The notes beneath the pieces were generated by a model. It saw only the letters and a program-made list of their open reading frames with translations. It was not told where the DNA came from and did no database searches. Below, one piece after another: positions 1-11,507 of a stretch of DNA of 64,000 nt. Made by a program: the position numbers and the translations under genes. The stretch comes from Phaenicophaeus curvirostris (lineage: Eukaryota > Chordata > Aves > Cuculiformes > Cuculidae): NCBI RefSeq assembly GCF_032191515.1, contig NC_091431.1, positions 55,293,742 to 55,357,741 on the forward strand. Direction: 5' to 3'. Each line of letters starts with the position of its first letter. Position 1 is the stretch's first letter.

Positions 1-350
1 CATGGCCCTCTGCAGTTGCCTGAGAAGGGGAAGTGGAGAGGGACATGTTGGTCTCTTCTCCCTGGTAGGCAGTGATAGGATACAAGGGAATGGTTCAAAG
101 CTGTGTCAAGGGAGGTTCAGACTGGACATTAGAAACATTTATTTACTGAGAAAGTGGTCAAACCTGGAATAGGCTTCCTTAAGAGGTGATCAATGCCCCA
201 AGCCTGTTAGAGTTTAAGAGGTATTTGGACAATGCCCTTAACAGCATTCTTTAACTTGGTCAGCCTTGAAATGGTCAAGCATGAACATGACCATCTAGTT
301 GGACCTGAAGATGTCTGAGGTCCCTTTCAACTGAAGCTGTCTAATCTAGT
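1..350 (+). repeat. CR1 LINE, 3' end fragment
   Basis: The sequence matches the CR1 3' region in sense orientation. It shows the 'gggaggttcagactggacattag' type block near 113-135 in diverged form, the 'tggtcaaacctggaa' block, and the terminal 'gaggtcccttt...' segment followed by 'tttgattctgata'. The left side is cut by the window edge, so its 5' truncation point is unknown. It is clearly older and more diverged than the copy at 4699-6222. Confidence 0.8.
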
Positions 351-749
351 CTATTTTCTTTGATTCTGATACATATAGTAAAATCTTCTTTAAAAGTTTC
401 CAATAATAATTCACATTTTTTCCTGTCCTTGTTAACAAGTCTAGTTCTTAACTATTTACAGCATTTTTTAAAGAAAGAGGAAGATATAAAGCACAAATGT
501 AGGAAAGGTACATATTGCCCAACAGTTTTTTATTAAAAATACTTTTCTTTTCAAATAAAAGAAATGCTGTAGGCAAAAGAAATTGCTTACCAAATAGGGT
601 TTATGGCAGGTAACGAACTGGTAGACGACAGTAATTATTGTTGAAAAATAAAGTTAAAAGGTTCCTAGTAGAATTGATTATTCTTAAGAATCTCTTTTGT
701 TTATTCTTTATTAATATGCCTGGAATAAAAAGGAATGGATTTATGAGAA
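351..749. other. AT-rich intergenic stretch, nothing recognised
   Basis: I see only AT-rich sequence with short A and T runs, no splice-flanked open frame and no repeat I can name. The open frames here overlap the adjacent CR1 copy or are chance. Confidence 0.5.
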
Positions 750-1255
750 AGTTGAACATCTGCACTGTTGTGTCCAGTTCTAGATGCCCCTGTAAAAAAG
801 AGACAAGGAGACCAGAGCAAGTCCAGCAGATATCAACAAAGATGATTAAAGCTTTGGAACATCTGTCATATGAAGAAAGGGTGAATGAGCTGGAACTGCT
901 TAGCCCAAAGATGTAAAGGCTCAGAGGGATCTTATCAATCTGTACAAATTGATTAGTGAGGAGGAGAGGAGTTGCAAAGAAGACAGAATCAGATTCTTCC
1001 CATTGGTGCCCAAAGAACAGACCAGAGGCAACTAGCATGAACCAGGAAATTCCATTTTAATGTAAAAACCCCACTTTTTTACTGTGAGGGTAGCCAAACA
1101 CTGGAACAGGTTGCCCAGAGTAGTTGTGGAGTCTCCACACTTGGAGATACAGAAAATCCTACCGGACATCATCTTGAGCATGTTGCTTTAAGTGGCCCTT
1201 GCTCAAGTTAGACTAGATGATTTTGAGGTCCCTTCCAACCTCAACCATTCTGCGG
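750..1255 (+). repeat. CR1 LINE fragment, sense
   Basis: CR1 ORF2 C-terminal region and 3' UTR in sense orientation. Recognisable landmarks are the 'gtccagttctagatgcccctg' block, the 'gaccagagcaagtccagcag' block, 'cactggaacaggttgcccag' near 1099 and the terminal 'gaggtcccttccaacctcaa' block near 1224. An extra diverged stretch (about 1040-1080) replaces the usual spacing. The coding part has no sustained reading frame. Confidence 0.85.
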
Positions 1256-1984
1256 CTTTAGGAAAACAGAGGGCAACGCTGACATTAAAAAAAAGTGCAT
1301 AAATAGGCCATAAATACATTTATATCAGAAATATAAATGTTACAAACCTTCAGAATAAAGAAATTCTGCATAAATCCTTCAACAAGAAAAGATAGTTTTG
1401 AGTTTAAATTTGATCAGTTTATGAAAAGGATTAGAACACACTATTTCCCACAACAGCTTGTAATAAGACTAATCTACTGATAAGATACATTTCAGACATG
1501 GACATTTTAGACATCCTGATCTAGCCACAGTCAATCTGAATTAAGAGATTGCTTCCCCTAAAGGCCTGCCAGCATCAGTGCATATGTATTTGTTCCCTAG
1601 ACCAGTTCTGTTAAATGGCTCAGTTTATCTTATCTCATCTTAACATACCTTAAGCACAGTTTATCTTAAGCACGGTTTTAGTAGATATTTTAAAACCAGA
1701 TAATTGTGACAGAACTGTTTAAGAGCAACTATAAATACAGGTCCAGTTGGACAGTAGGCCCTCACATAAATGCACTGGCAACTAACAGTGGGTGCCAGGT
1801 TTTTGTATCAGCTACAGACAGAACAGTTCATCTCGTCTTGCCCAAAATTACAATTGTGGATCTTGATTTTTTCCTAGATATTAAAGCAAGTCAACTTTGA
1901 CTAAATAAACATGCAGTTGGCCATCAAGCTTTGTCAGGGCTCCAAGCGTGCCTCTTCCCCAGGGACTGCAGCCCCACTTTGAGG
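1256..1984. other. Unassigned intergenic sequence
   Basis: Low-GC sequence between two CR1 copies. A small open frame at 1706-1900 (+) has no splice context or motif I recognise. Short TTATCT/TAAG-rich direct repeats occur around 1625-1680. Confidence 0.4.
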
Positions 1985-2475
1985 ACTGTGTGTAGTTGTA
2001 GGCACCTCAGTGTAAGAAGGATATCAAACTAATAGTGTGTCCGGAGGAGGGTGACCAAGACTAAGGTCTTGAGAGCAAGACTTAGTGGCTGAGGTCATTT
2101 GGTTTGCCCAGCCTGGAGAAAAGGAGGCTGAGGGGTAACTTTATTGCAACCTACAGCTTCCTAAAGGGGCCAGCGCAGGGGCAGGTACTGATCTCCTCTC
2201 TGGTGACCAACAACAGGGCATGAGGAGGTGGAATGAAGCTGTGTCAGGGGCAGTTCAGATTGGGCGTTAGGAAAAAGTTTTTCACTGAAAGAGTGGTTGA
2301 TCACTAGAACACATTCTCCTGGAAAGTGGTCATGGTACCAAGCCTGGTGGTGTTCAAGGCGCATCTGGATGATGCTCTCAGTCATACAGTTAGCTTTAAG
2401 TAGTCCTGCGAAAAGCAGGGAGTTGAACTCAATGATCCTTAGGAGTCCTTTCCAACTTGAGATTATGATTCCTTG
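1985..2475 (+). repeat. CR1 LINE fragment, sense
   Basis: Diverged CR1 covering the end of ORF2 and the 3' UTR. It has the 'cctcagtgtaagaaggatat' and 'gtccggaggagggtgacc' blocks at 2005-2055, 'cagcctggagaaaaggaggc' near 2110, 'gtgtcaggggcagttcagat' near 2241, and ends at 'gagattatgattccttga'. The 5' end is truncated, as is typical of LINE insertions. Confidence 0.85.
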
Positions 2476-4500
2476 ATTAGATTTAGCTGACTGTGGCTCA
2501 AGCTTAGCACTGACTCCAAGCAGCTTGTGGCCTTGAGTCAGAAGAGCCTGTTGAAAGATTGGCATGAGAAAAAGCTACAGGAAGTGGAGTCCTGATCACC
2601 TTAGGTACAGAGCTGATTTTAAGCTCAGGCTCTTGCTCTCAGCCTCTGGCTGAATTTTGCTGCAGAAATGCCTCTGCTTTGTCTTCTACCTTCCTGACTT
2701 TCAGCTCTGTCCTGCCCTGCTAACTTGATTTTCTGGGTTGATCTTGAACCTGTCTCATCACTATAGGCTTGCCTGGTCATCTGAACTGTTGGCTGAAACT
2801 CACAACCATCACCAGGCCTGCTCTGCTATTAATGGTCAGATACTGTGGGACTGCACCTGTGCCAGTGAGGCCACTGTCCTGCTTTGGCACCTAACTCGCC
2901 TTCCTTGCAGAGTGGACTGCTCTTGCTGCATCCTGCCAAGTGTGGCTACGAACAGAAAAAAATCCTATGCCAATTCTGTTGGAAGAGCTCTTAAAAAGCA
3001 TGCACGCACACATTACACTTTTAACAACATATCTAATCTCTTCTATAAAAGCTTTCTGCTACCAAGAGAAAGGAAAGTCAGATGAGCTTTCATATCTACA
3101 GTTATTGTATATCTCAGAATGGAGAAAAAGTTAAGGAAAGAGCACCTCGTTTTCTCACAGGGATGAAACATCCCAACAGCAGTTTTCATTTGCCTGAGCT
3201 CAACTCTCTGAGCCTTGCAACCTAGGCTTTCAAGCTGCTTCTAACAAATCATATGTACACTATTATATTAGGCGACAATCTAAGTTACGCAATTTTAGTT
3301 GGTTGTTTTGCTAAGCAATGCCTGTTATAAGTGTATATTCCATATGTTTGAAATTTAAGAGCAGACAAGGATAGGCAAGCTGACTGTTACCCAGACTAAC
3401 AATTCATTTGCATGTCATTAACAATTCAGTTTCAAGAACATGTATTTATACATTTTGCAAAACTGACCACTGCTGTTAAGAAAAAAGTAATTTTGTGTCA
3501 GTGAGACATCATACTTTTGAGGACTTTTCTAAGAACATTATTTCCCATACTTTGAGGAGGAAGGAAATAAATACAAGTTCCATAGCAGTGAATCATGTAT
3601 CTTTTCTGCTTGTCTTTTGAACATGCAGTTTAGCATGTGATCCAGAAGTTGAGGTGTTTCAGACCACAACATCAGCATTGAGACTGGATGGAGTTTAGTT
3701 ATTCTAGTCTTGGCAATGTTCCTTGTCTGATCATTCCGCTTTGCTAAGAATGAACTGAAAAGCTTTTAATTTTAGTTTTTTTAACTCTAGCACGAAAACT
3801 AGTTAAGGGAACATAGTGGAACTTTCTTTTTTGCTAAGAAACTACTTTGCTGCCTAGCAGAAGGCAGGAGGGATGTACACATAATGCCACAGAACACCAT
3901 AGCATTGCATAGGACTAACAAATCAAATAAGGTACAGACTCCCATTTCCACTAACAGTTTCTTTCCATATAAGACAGAGCAAGAAGCAGCTGACAATGCT
4001 GGCTGACTTTCAGATCTCAGTGATTTATACATATACTACTCTTGTAAGTCACATTAATACTGAAATGGGCACTCATTATTGGTTCTGAAGATTTATACAG
4101 TGTCTTTCAGCAGCAGAGAGCTCACAGTATTATAAAGTGTTTCTAAACACACAAGAGCAAAAAAGATACTGCCATGTTCAGAATGAAAATGGCAGCCACA
4201 TAATACACAGGAAAAACGAACCATAGTACTTAGATCTAGTTTCCCCAAAAAGAATTAGAATTAGGATCCTTTGTAATGAAAGCAATCAACTTATTAAAGT
4301 ATATCCTACAAGGAAAATATCAAACTTCACTTCTACCTTGGACCACGAAGAATCCTTGTGGTATCCTCTAAAAAGGAAATTTAAATCACTGCAGCTGTGA
4401 AAAGGAAGTTTTCTATATAAAATTGTGTTATTTGGACTAGAATTTAACAAGGATGTTAGAAGCACTGTGAGAGATATTCCCTGTCTATGTAATGAACATT
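2476..4500. other. Unassigned intergenic sequence, GC-richer at its left end
   Basis: Positions about 2480-2960 are clearly richer in G+C and in CTG/CAG words than the surroundings. This looks like an old mobile-element fragment, but I cannot name a family and see no terminal repeats. From 2960 to 4500 the sequence is ordinary AT-rich intergenic DNA with no supported gene. Confidence 0.35.
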
Positions 4501-4591
4501 TCAGAGCACTGGAACACTACACAGTACAATTATTATTGTATCAGGAACTCATTCTTACACCATATGCCAACCACAAGGATTCATATAATCA
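4501..4591. repeat. CR1-flanking sequence duplicated at 10988-11067
   Basis: This stretch is not CR1. It lies immediately beyond the 3' end of the minus-strand CR1 that starts at 4592. It reappears with few differences beyond the 3' end of another minus-strand CR1 at 11068, including the shared runs 'aacactacacagtacaatta' and 'catatgccaaccacaa'. Such sharing is expected from CR1 3' transduction or from duplication of a CR1-containing segment. Confidence 0.75.
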
Positions 4592-7500
4592 TCACAGAAC
4601 CACGGAATGGTTTGGGTTGTAAAGGACCTTAGGGATCATCTAATTCCACTCCCCTGCCATGGGCAGGGACACCTTCCTCTAGATCAGGTTGCTCAAAGTC
4701 TTACACCCACAAGTCTATGGGCCGGATGGGATCCACCCAAGGGTATTGAAGGAGCTGGCGGATGTGCTGGCCAAACCCCTTTCCATCATCTTCCAACAGT
4801 CCTGGAAGACTGGGGAAGTCCCACTGGACAGGAGGCTGGCTGGTGTTGTGCCCATCTACAAGAAGGGTCGCAGGGAGGACCCAGGGAACTACAGGCCTGT
4901 CAGTCTGACCTCAGTGCCAGGGAAAGTCATGGAACAGGTGATCTTGAGTGCTATCATGAAGCACATGCAAGAGAACTGGGTGATCAGGCCCGTCAACACG
5001 GGTTCACAAAAGGCAGGTCTTGCCAAACTAACCTGATCACCTTCTAGGACCAAGTGACTCAGCTGCTGGATGAGGGAAAGGCTGTGGATGTATATTCCTG
5101 GACTTCAGTAAAGCCTTTGACACAGTTTCTCACAGCATTCTGCTTCAGAAACTGTCAGCCTTTGGCCTGGAGAGGCGCACACTCTCCTGGGTGGAAAACT
5201 GGTTGGATGGCCGGGCCCAGAGAGTGGTGGGAAATGGAGTTAAATCCAGCTGGAGGCCAGTGACAAGTGGGGTTCCCCAGGGCTCAGTGCTGGGTCCAGC
5301 CCTGTTCAATGTCTTTATCAATGACCTGGATGAAGGCATTGAGTGCACCCTTAGCAAGTTTGCAGACGACACTAAGCTGGGTGGAAGTGTCTATCTGCTG
5401 GAGGGTAGGGAGGCTCTGCAAAGGGATCTGAACAGGCTGGACCCCTGGGCTGAGTCCAATGGCATGAGGTTTAACAAGGCCAAATGCCGGGTCCTGCACT
5501 TGGGGCACAACAACCCTGTGCAGAGCTACAGACTAGGAGAAGGCTGGCTGGAAAGCTGCCTGGAGGAGAAAAACCTGGGTGTGTTGGTTGACAGCGACTG
5601 AACATGAGCCAGCAGCGTGCCCAGGTGGCCAAGAAGGCCAATGGCATCTTGGCTTGGATCAGAAACAGTGTGACCAGCAGGTCCAGGGAGGTTATTCTGC
5701 CCCTGTACTTGGCACTGCTGAGACTGCATCTCAAGTATTGTGTTCAGTTCTGGGCCCCTCACCACAAGGATGTTGAGGCTCTGGAGCGAGTCCAGAGAAG
5801 AGCAACAAAGCTGGTGAGGGGGCTGGATAACAAGTCTTACCAGGAGCAGCTGAGAGAGCTGGGGTTGTTTAGACTGGAGAAGAGGAGGCTGAGGGGGGAC
5901 CTTATTGTTCTCTACAACTACCTGAAAGGAGGTTGTAGAGAAGAGGGAGCTGGCCTTTTCTCCCAAGTGACAGGGGACAGGATGAGAGGAAATGGCCTCA
6001 AACTCTGCCAGGGGAGGTTCAGGCTGGACATCAGAAAAAAAAATTCACAGAAAGGGTCATTGGACACGGGAACAGGCTGCTCAGGGAGGTGGTTGGGTCA
6101 CCATCCCTGGAGGTATTTGAAAGACGGGTGGATGAGGTGCTCAGGGGCATGGTGTAGTGGCTGATAGGAATGGTTGGACTTGATGGTCCTGGAGGTCTTT
6201 CCCAACCTAGTGATTCTGTGAAACCTCATCCAGCCTGGCCATGAACACCTCCAGGGAGGCGGCATCCATGACTTCTCTGGGCAACCTATGTCAGTGCCTT
6301 ACTACCCTCACAGCAAAAAATTTCTTCCTAATATCTAATATAGATCTACCCTTTTTCAGCTTAAAACTGTTACACTTTGTCCTACAACTGCACTCTGATA
6401 AAAAGTCCTATCATTGCACTCCCTGATAAAAAGCTTCACTCCATCTTTGCTGCATATTCTCTTTAAGTACTGGAAGGCCACTACAAGGTCTCCAGGTCTC
6501 CCTTCAAGCCTTCTCTTCTCCAGGCTAAACAACCCCAACTCTCTCTGCCTGTCCTCATATGGGAGGTGCTCCAGCCTTCTGATCATCTTCGTGGCCCCCC
6601 TCTGGACTCGCTCCAAGGGGTCCACGTCTTTCCTGTGCTGAAAACTCCAGAACTGAATGCAGTACTCCAGGTGAGGTCTCACAGGAGCAGAGTAGAGGGG
6701 CAGAATCGCCTCCTTCAACCTGACGTCAGGCTTCTTTTGATGCAGCCCAAGATGTGGTTGGATTTCTAGACTGCATGTGACATTGCCAGCTGATGTTGTG
6801 CTTCTCATTCCCCTGCACCACCAAGTCCTTCTCTTCAGGGCTACTATAACTCCATTCTTTGCCCAGACCACATTTGTGCTTGGGATTTCCCCATCCCAGG
6901 TGCAGGACCTTGCACTTGGCCTTGTCTAAATTCATGAGGTCCACAGGCCCACCTTTCAAGCCTGTCCAGGTCCCTCTGGATGGTTTCCCTTCCCCCTAGC
7001 ATGTCACCTGTACCACACAGCTTGGTGTCTGTAAACTTGCTGAGGGTGCTCTCAATCCCACTGTCTATATCTGTGACAAAGATGTTAAACAACACTGGTC
7101 CCAAGACCAACCCCTGCAAAATGCCTCTCATCACTGGTCTCCACTTAGACATTGAGCCATCACCCCCAAACCTTTGAGTATGACCATCCAGTCAATTGCT
7201 TATCTACTGAGTGGTCCCCCCATCAAATCTGTGTTTCTCCAAGAATGCCACGCAGGACAGTGCTGAATGCTTTGCAGAAGCCCAGAGAGTTAATGTGAGT
7301 TGCTCTTCCTATATCCACCAGTGCTGTAGCCCCATGGTAGAAGACCATCAGATTTCTCAAGCACAATTTAACCTTAGTGAAGACATGTTGGTTGTCACCA
7401 ATCACTTCCTTATTTTCCTTGTGCTTCAACAGTTTCCAGCAGGATCTGCTTCATGATCTTGCTGGGCACAGAGGTGAAACTGACTGGCCTGTAGCTCCTC

Positions 7501-7775
7501 AGGTCTTAATAATTACCTTTTTTTAAAAAAAAAATGGGAGTTATGCTTCCCCTTTTTCAGGCAGTAGGAACTTCATGTCACCAATTCTCAGATATGATGG
7601 GTAGTGGTTTAGCAGCTTCATCTGACAGTTCCTTCAGAACCCACGGATACATCTGATCAGGTCCCATGGACTTGTACACTTTCAGGTTCCTTAGATGGTC
7701 TCAAACCTGATCCTCTCCTATAGTGGGCAATTCTTCAATCCACCAGTCCCTGCCTTTGCCCATCACATGTGCAAC
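4592..7775 (-). repeat. Older CR1 LINE, minus strand, split by a nested CR1
   Basis: The 3' end of an antisense CR1 lies at 4592-4698 ('aatggtttgggttgtaaagg' and 'cagggacaccttcctctaga'). The same element resumes at about 6223 with 'cctcatccagcctggccatg' and runs to about 7775. Joined across the gap these parts make a continuous CR1 of about 1.66 kb. Minus-strand remnants of the reverse transcriptase are readable at about 6356-7152, but the catalytic block that normally reads FADDTKL is degraded to KFTDTKL, and stops and frameshifts are frequent. The element is dead. Confidence 0.9.
4699..6222 (+). mobile_element. Younger CR1 LINE inserted in the older one; 5'-truncated RT remnant
   Basis: Sense-oriented CR1 covering the middle and C-terminal part of ORF2 plus the 3' UTR. 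Open blocks translate to reverse transcriptase: 4689-5036 (contains 'GPDGIHPRVLKELADVLAKP' and 'NYRPVSLTSVPGKVMEQVI'), 5191-5601 (contains 'VTSGVPQGSVLGPALFNVFI' and the catalytic 'FADDTKLGG'), and 5604-6164 (C-terminal region). Frameshifts separate the blocks near 5036-5190, and a TGA with a frame change lies near 5600. The endonuclease and the RT start are missing, so it cannot be autonomous. It ends at 'cccaacctagtgattctgtg'. Better preserved coding and its nested position show it is younger than its host element. Confidence 0.92.
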
Positions 7776-10700
7776 ATGGCTTGATCCTTCTTTACTTGAG
7801 CTTCAAGTAATGAGGTTCTTGCAGGGACTATCCTAGGACATTTGTTCAATTCTAATTAGGGACAGTATGACCTGCTAAAGTAGCTTTGGCAGTGAAGCAG
7901 TACCATTAACTCCTACTGCTCATGGAACAAAAGTATAAAAGTAATAACTACATTCAGCTCTTCTATGAAATGTGATGGTTTAGACAGAAGTATGGGTTTG
8001 GTTGTCTAGTTCTTATCAGAACATATATAGTACATACAGAGCAGTCAAAGTTTATTAACTGAGAGTAAATATCAGTTAAGTTCTAAAAAAGAACAGCATT
8101 TAAAATTTAAATGTAAATCAGTCTCCTCAGCTTTCACAAAATGAACCTGCTTGTGCACGGGTTTGGGGAGAGGCCTAGTTACCGACTAGAAACACCAACT
8201 TCGATTAAGTTTTTGTAATAGAAAACAGGGTAAGACCACAACTAGAACAAATATCAGAACTGCACCCACAGTCAAGACCCACAGTCCTTGAATTCAAAAA
8301 GGTTGTGTTTATATCCATTAATTGCACATGGCTTTATAATAAACACAAATTGCTCGTTAAACTTAAGCTTCTACAGAATCAAGGAAAATCTGAATCCCAA
8401 AAGTTAAACTAACTCATACTGGCACTGCTTCTTTTACTCGACAATCCCAAAATATTTTAAGAAGGTCAGTAAATTTTACCACCTACATGTACATAAGACA
8501 TGGAGTCGATTCACGGAAGCATATGCTGTTTGATTTGGGTTCCTTGCACTTCAATTTGGCATTTAACTGAAGTGTTTAAGTTGCGGACACTATCCTCAAT
8601 CCTTAGTGCCCTCTATGGTCCGTGAGAGGAAAGAGGCAGCTTCATAGAGTGACACGCACCGGCGGACTTTAATCTCATGGCAGAGGCATTGAACTTTCTC
8701 ATTGCCCTTCTCCACCGTTTCCAGGAAATCAGGCTTTGGTGGGGATGCCTAAAATTTTCAGAATCAGCCGAGGCCTAGTGTCACAGTTCATATATGATCC
8801 CATGATTCTCAGCTTCCTATCCAAACTGCTACAATAAGTTATCTCTGGGAAAAGCTCTGAGGATTTACAAAGTTGTATTGACAATGATTTTCTCTCTCCT
8901 TCTCTTTAATACAACCAAAGAAAAATCCAGAATCCAATTAATACCTGTATCAGTCATGACCATATCAGAATGCAGTAGAAGTAACGATCCAAGAGAACAA
9001 AATGTCTCTATTATTTGAATAGCTTGCATGTGTATCTTTGAGAAGTCTTTTTGAACTGTGAGAAAACATAATACACAAGCAAGTAAGGATGGAGTAAGCC
9101 CTGACACACTTCAGTTCATCAATTATATCATCCATTGTAAAGGCAGTAAAAACAATGCTATTACATAAATAAGTCCCTAGAGCAGAGAAGCAATCATTCT
9201 TTAATTGAATATCAAGCATACATACTTCTATGTCCTATCACTTTCTTAACATACAAAAGTAGGCACATTACTTGGCCTATGGGTTGTGCCCTGTCCCAAC
9301 ACACGCTCTATCCTTTAAAGTATAAAGTAGCAGAACAATTCGTAAGGATGGTTTGAAGTAAATTAAGTAGAATTATTTCAACTACTTTCATCCTGGATAT
9401 TCAGACCTAGCTGTGTTGAATGGTACCCAGACTACAAATACACAGAGTTGTTCATGCACGTTATAGAATAAAGATATATTGCAGATCCACTTAAACATAG
9501 AACACCAATGTTTTTAAACAATGACCTGTAGCAGAAAAACAATCCTTAATCCCCAGTAGTACAAAGGAATTTTGTTGGCTCAAGTAAAGCCATAAAACTC
9601 AGAAATTTTATTGGCTGGAAAATACTATGAATATATCATACACAGTCAAAAAAAAAATGCCAATAAAGCTTTCACATCTTAAGAGATTTCACAAGCTGGA
9701 GGAAAAAAATAGTGAAGTTACTTTTCAAAACTCTTCAAAAAAACTACCATTGTGCAAGGCACAGGACTTTAACCTATCTATTCTAGAAAAAGTGACATTC
9801 AGCGAGTGGAGTACAACACACCCAAGACATTAACAAGTATACATAAAGATCACTAGAGAATTCACAATCTACATAGGAAAAAAAGTAGTTTCAATGAACT
9901 AGTTTATCCTCTAAATTAATAAATGATAAGAGGGTATTTAGAGATTACACTGGGTGAAATATTTAGCAGCTTCCTTATATGGAGAGATTCTGGACTCCTG
10001 GTGCATGTCAACACATCTGAGTGAAGTGAATACGTTTACTCAGAGTTTATCTTCACCACAAACACTCTAACACTCATAGATTCTTCAGATACTTTAATGA
10101 GAAAAGCTTTGCTTTCATATAAGTAACTCTCCTACATTCCATGCCAGTATTCTGTTCTCAGCATATTTCTCTGTGCTGCGCCTTTCTTTATCATTGCTGG
10201 ATTCTTTGAGTGCTGTTTCCATTCCTCCACCCACTCCCTCTTTGAAAAGTGTGACAATGGACAGCTATGCTTGTCCCCTCCAGCATGGTCTCATGAAATT
10301 CCATTAAAATGTAACTATTTATGCTATTCATATATAAGTTTTATACATATAAAAACTAACCAGTGATTTAATTTTACCAAAGTTGATGGTTCATAAACTC
10401 ATACTGTGTTATACTTCGATGGTACTTGTGCAGCTGCTGCCATCGAGGCTATGTAGTTGCTGAAAAGCTTTAACTCCATCCTAAACGATGTTCCTTCCTA
10501 GCCTAGATATCTATAATGGTCATGACTTTCACGCTTTAATTTACTTGATCTTTCACTGGTGGATCCTTTCCCATTCCTTCCTAAGCCCTTCAATTCTCAC
10601 ACTCATCTGCTGGTAACTGACAGAAAATTAAACAGTTTTAGTCAGCTTTAAAATACATATACGCACATACTTAGCTACAAATAATAGAACAGGGGGTCAT

Positions 10701-10987
10701 TTAAAGGAAATCTAGATGGGATGTAAAAGAAATTGCAGATTTATAAGGTAACAGTTAAATGCCAAAATTATATTTAACATAAACATAAATTTAACGTGTA
10801 TTTAAAGTATTCAAATGGTGTGCTAAGGGTTGGGCTCCTTTGTTCAAGTTGCAGTCAGTTCCAGAATTTCTGTTCTCTGACTACTTGAAGTACAACATCC
10901 GAGTTACTCAGAAAACAAGTGATCTCCTGTGGCCTTGTGGTTGAAGTATTCTGAATGAGTTAAGAGCGCAAGCTTCAAATGAAGCAC
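7776..10987. other. Intergenic region left of SMIM15
   Basis: AT-rich sequence without a recognised gene or CR1. One GC-richer open segment at 8596-8748 (minus) is listed separately. Other minus-strand stretches with splice-like borders lie near 8945-9057 and 10560-10615, but they do not join into a consistent frame. Confidence 0.4.
8596..8748 (-). other. Exon-like open segment, unassigned (possible terminal coding exon)
   Basis: On the minus strand an AG at 8749-8750 is followed by exactly 51 codons open in phase 0 and ending in TGA at 8596-8598. The peptide includes 'DFLETVEKGNEKVQCLCHEI' and is rich in charged residues. The segment is visibly richer in G+C than its flanks. I do not recognise the family. 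The nearest exon-like segment upstream (about 8945-9057, acceptor ttttctcacag, donor after GATACA) would join in a different phase, so a working gene is not demonstrated. It may be a decayed exon or chance. Confidence 0.25.
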
Positions 10988-11067
10988 TGAGCATTGAAAC
11001 ACTACACAGTACAATTATTATTGTATCAGGAACCCATTCTTACAACATATGCCAACCACAATGATTC
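10988..11067. repeat. CR1-flanking sequence duplicated at 4501-4591
   Basis: Partner of the copy at 4501-4591. It shares 'aacactacacagtacaatta' and 'catatgccaaccacaa', and lies directly beyond the 3' end of the antisense CR1 at 11068. The homology begins at a 'gagca' in both copies and fades to its left. Confidence 0.75.
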
Positions 11068-11419
11068 ATATAATCGCCACAGAATTATGGAATGGTTTGG
11101 GTTGTAAGGGATCTTAAGGATCACCTAATTCCACTCCCCTGCCGTGGGCAGGGACACCTTCCACTAGATCGGGTTGCTCGAAGCCATATCCAGCCTGTCC
11201 TTGAACACCTCCAGGGATGGGGCAGCCACAACTTCCCTGGACAACCTGTGCCAGTGCCTCGGTACTCTCACGGTGAAGAAATCCCTCCTTATGTCTAGTC
11301 TAAATCTGCCCCTCTCCCGTTTATACTCACTGCCCCCCATCCTATCACCACAAGCCTTTGTAAACAGCTCTCCCCCAGCTCTCCTGCAGCTCCTCCGGGT
11401 ACGGGAAGGCCGTTATACG
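11068..11419 (-). repeat. CR1 LINE, 3' fragment, antisense
   Basis: Antisense CR1 3' region starting at 'gaattatggaatggtttggg' and running through 'cagggacaccttccactaga', 'ccttgaacacctccagggat' and 'tgccagtgcctcggtactct' to 'ggaaggccgttata'. It is 5'-truncated exactly where the SMIM15 CpG island begins, so it abuts the promoter. Confidence 0.9.
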
Positions 11420-11507
11420 GTACGGCAGCCCCTCCTACCCAGGCCGAACCCCGCCCAATCCTGCGCTGAGAGGAAGCCCCGCCCCGGCGTGACGAGGAGC
11501 GCGCGGG

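Noticed and set aside
601..1038. 145-codon minus-strand open frame
   Set aside because: It is the antisense of a CR1 fragment plus flank, with no motif or splice context.
2161..2565. 134-codon minus-strand open frame
   Set aside because: Antisense shadow of the CR1 at 1985-2475.
5526..5966. 146-codon minus-strand open frame
   Set aside because: Antisense of the CR1 RT C-terminal region; the plus-strand reading is the real one.
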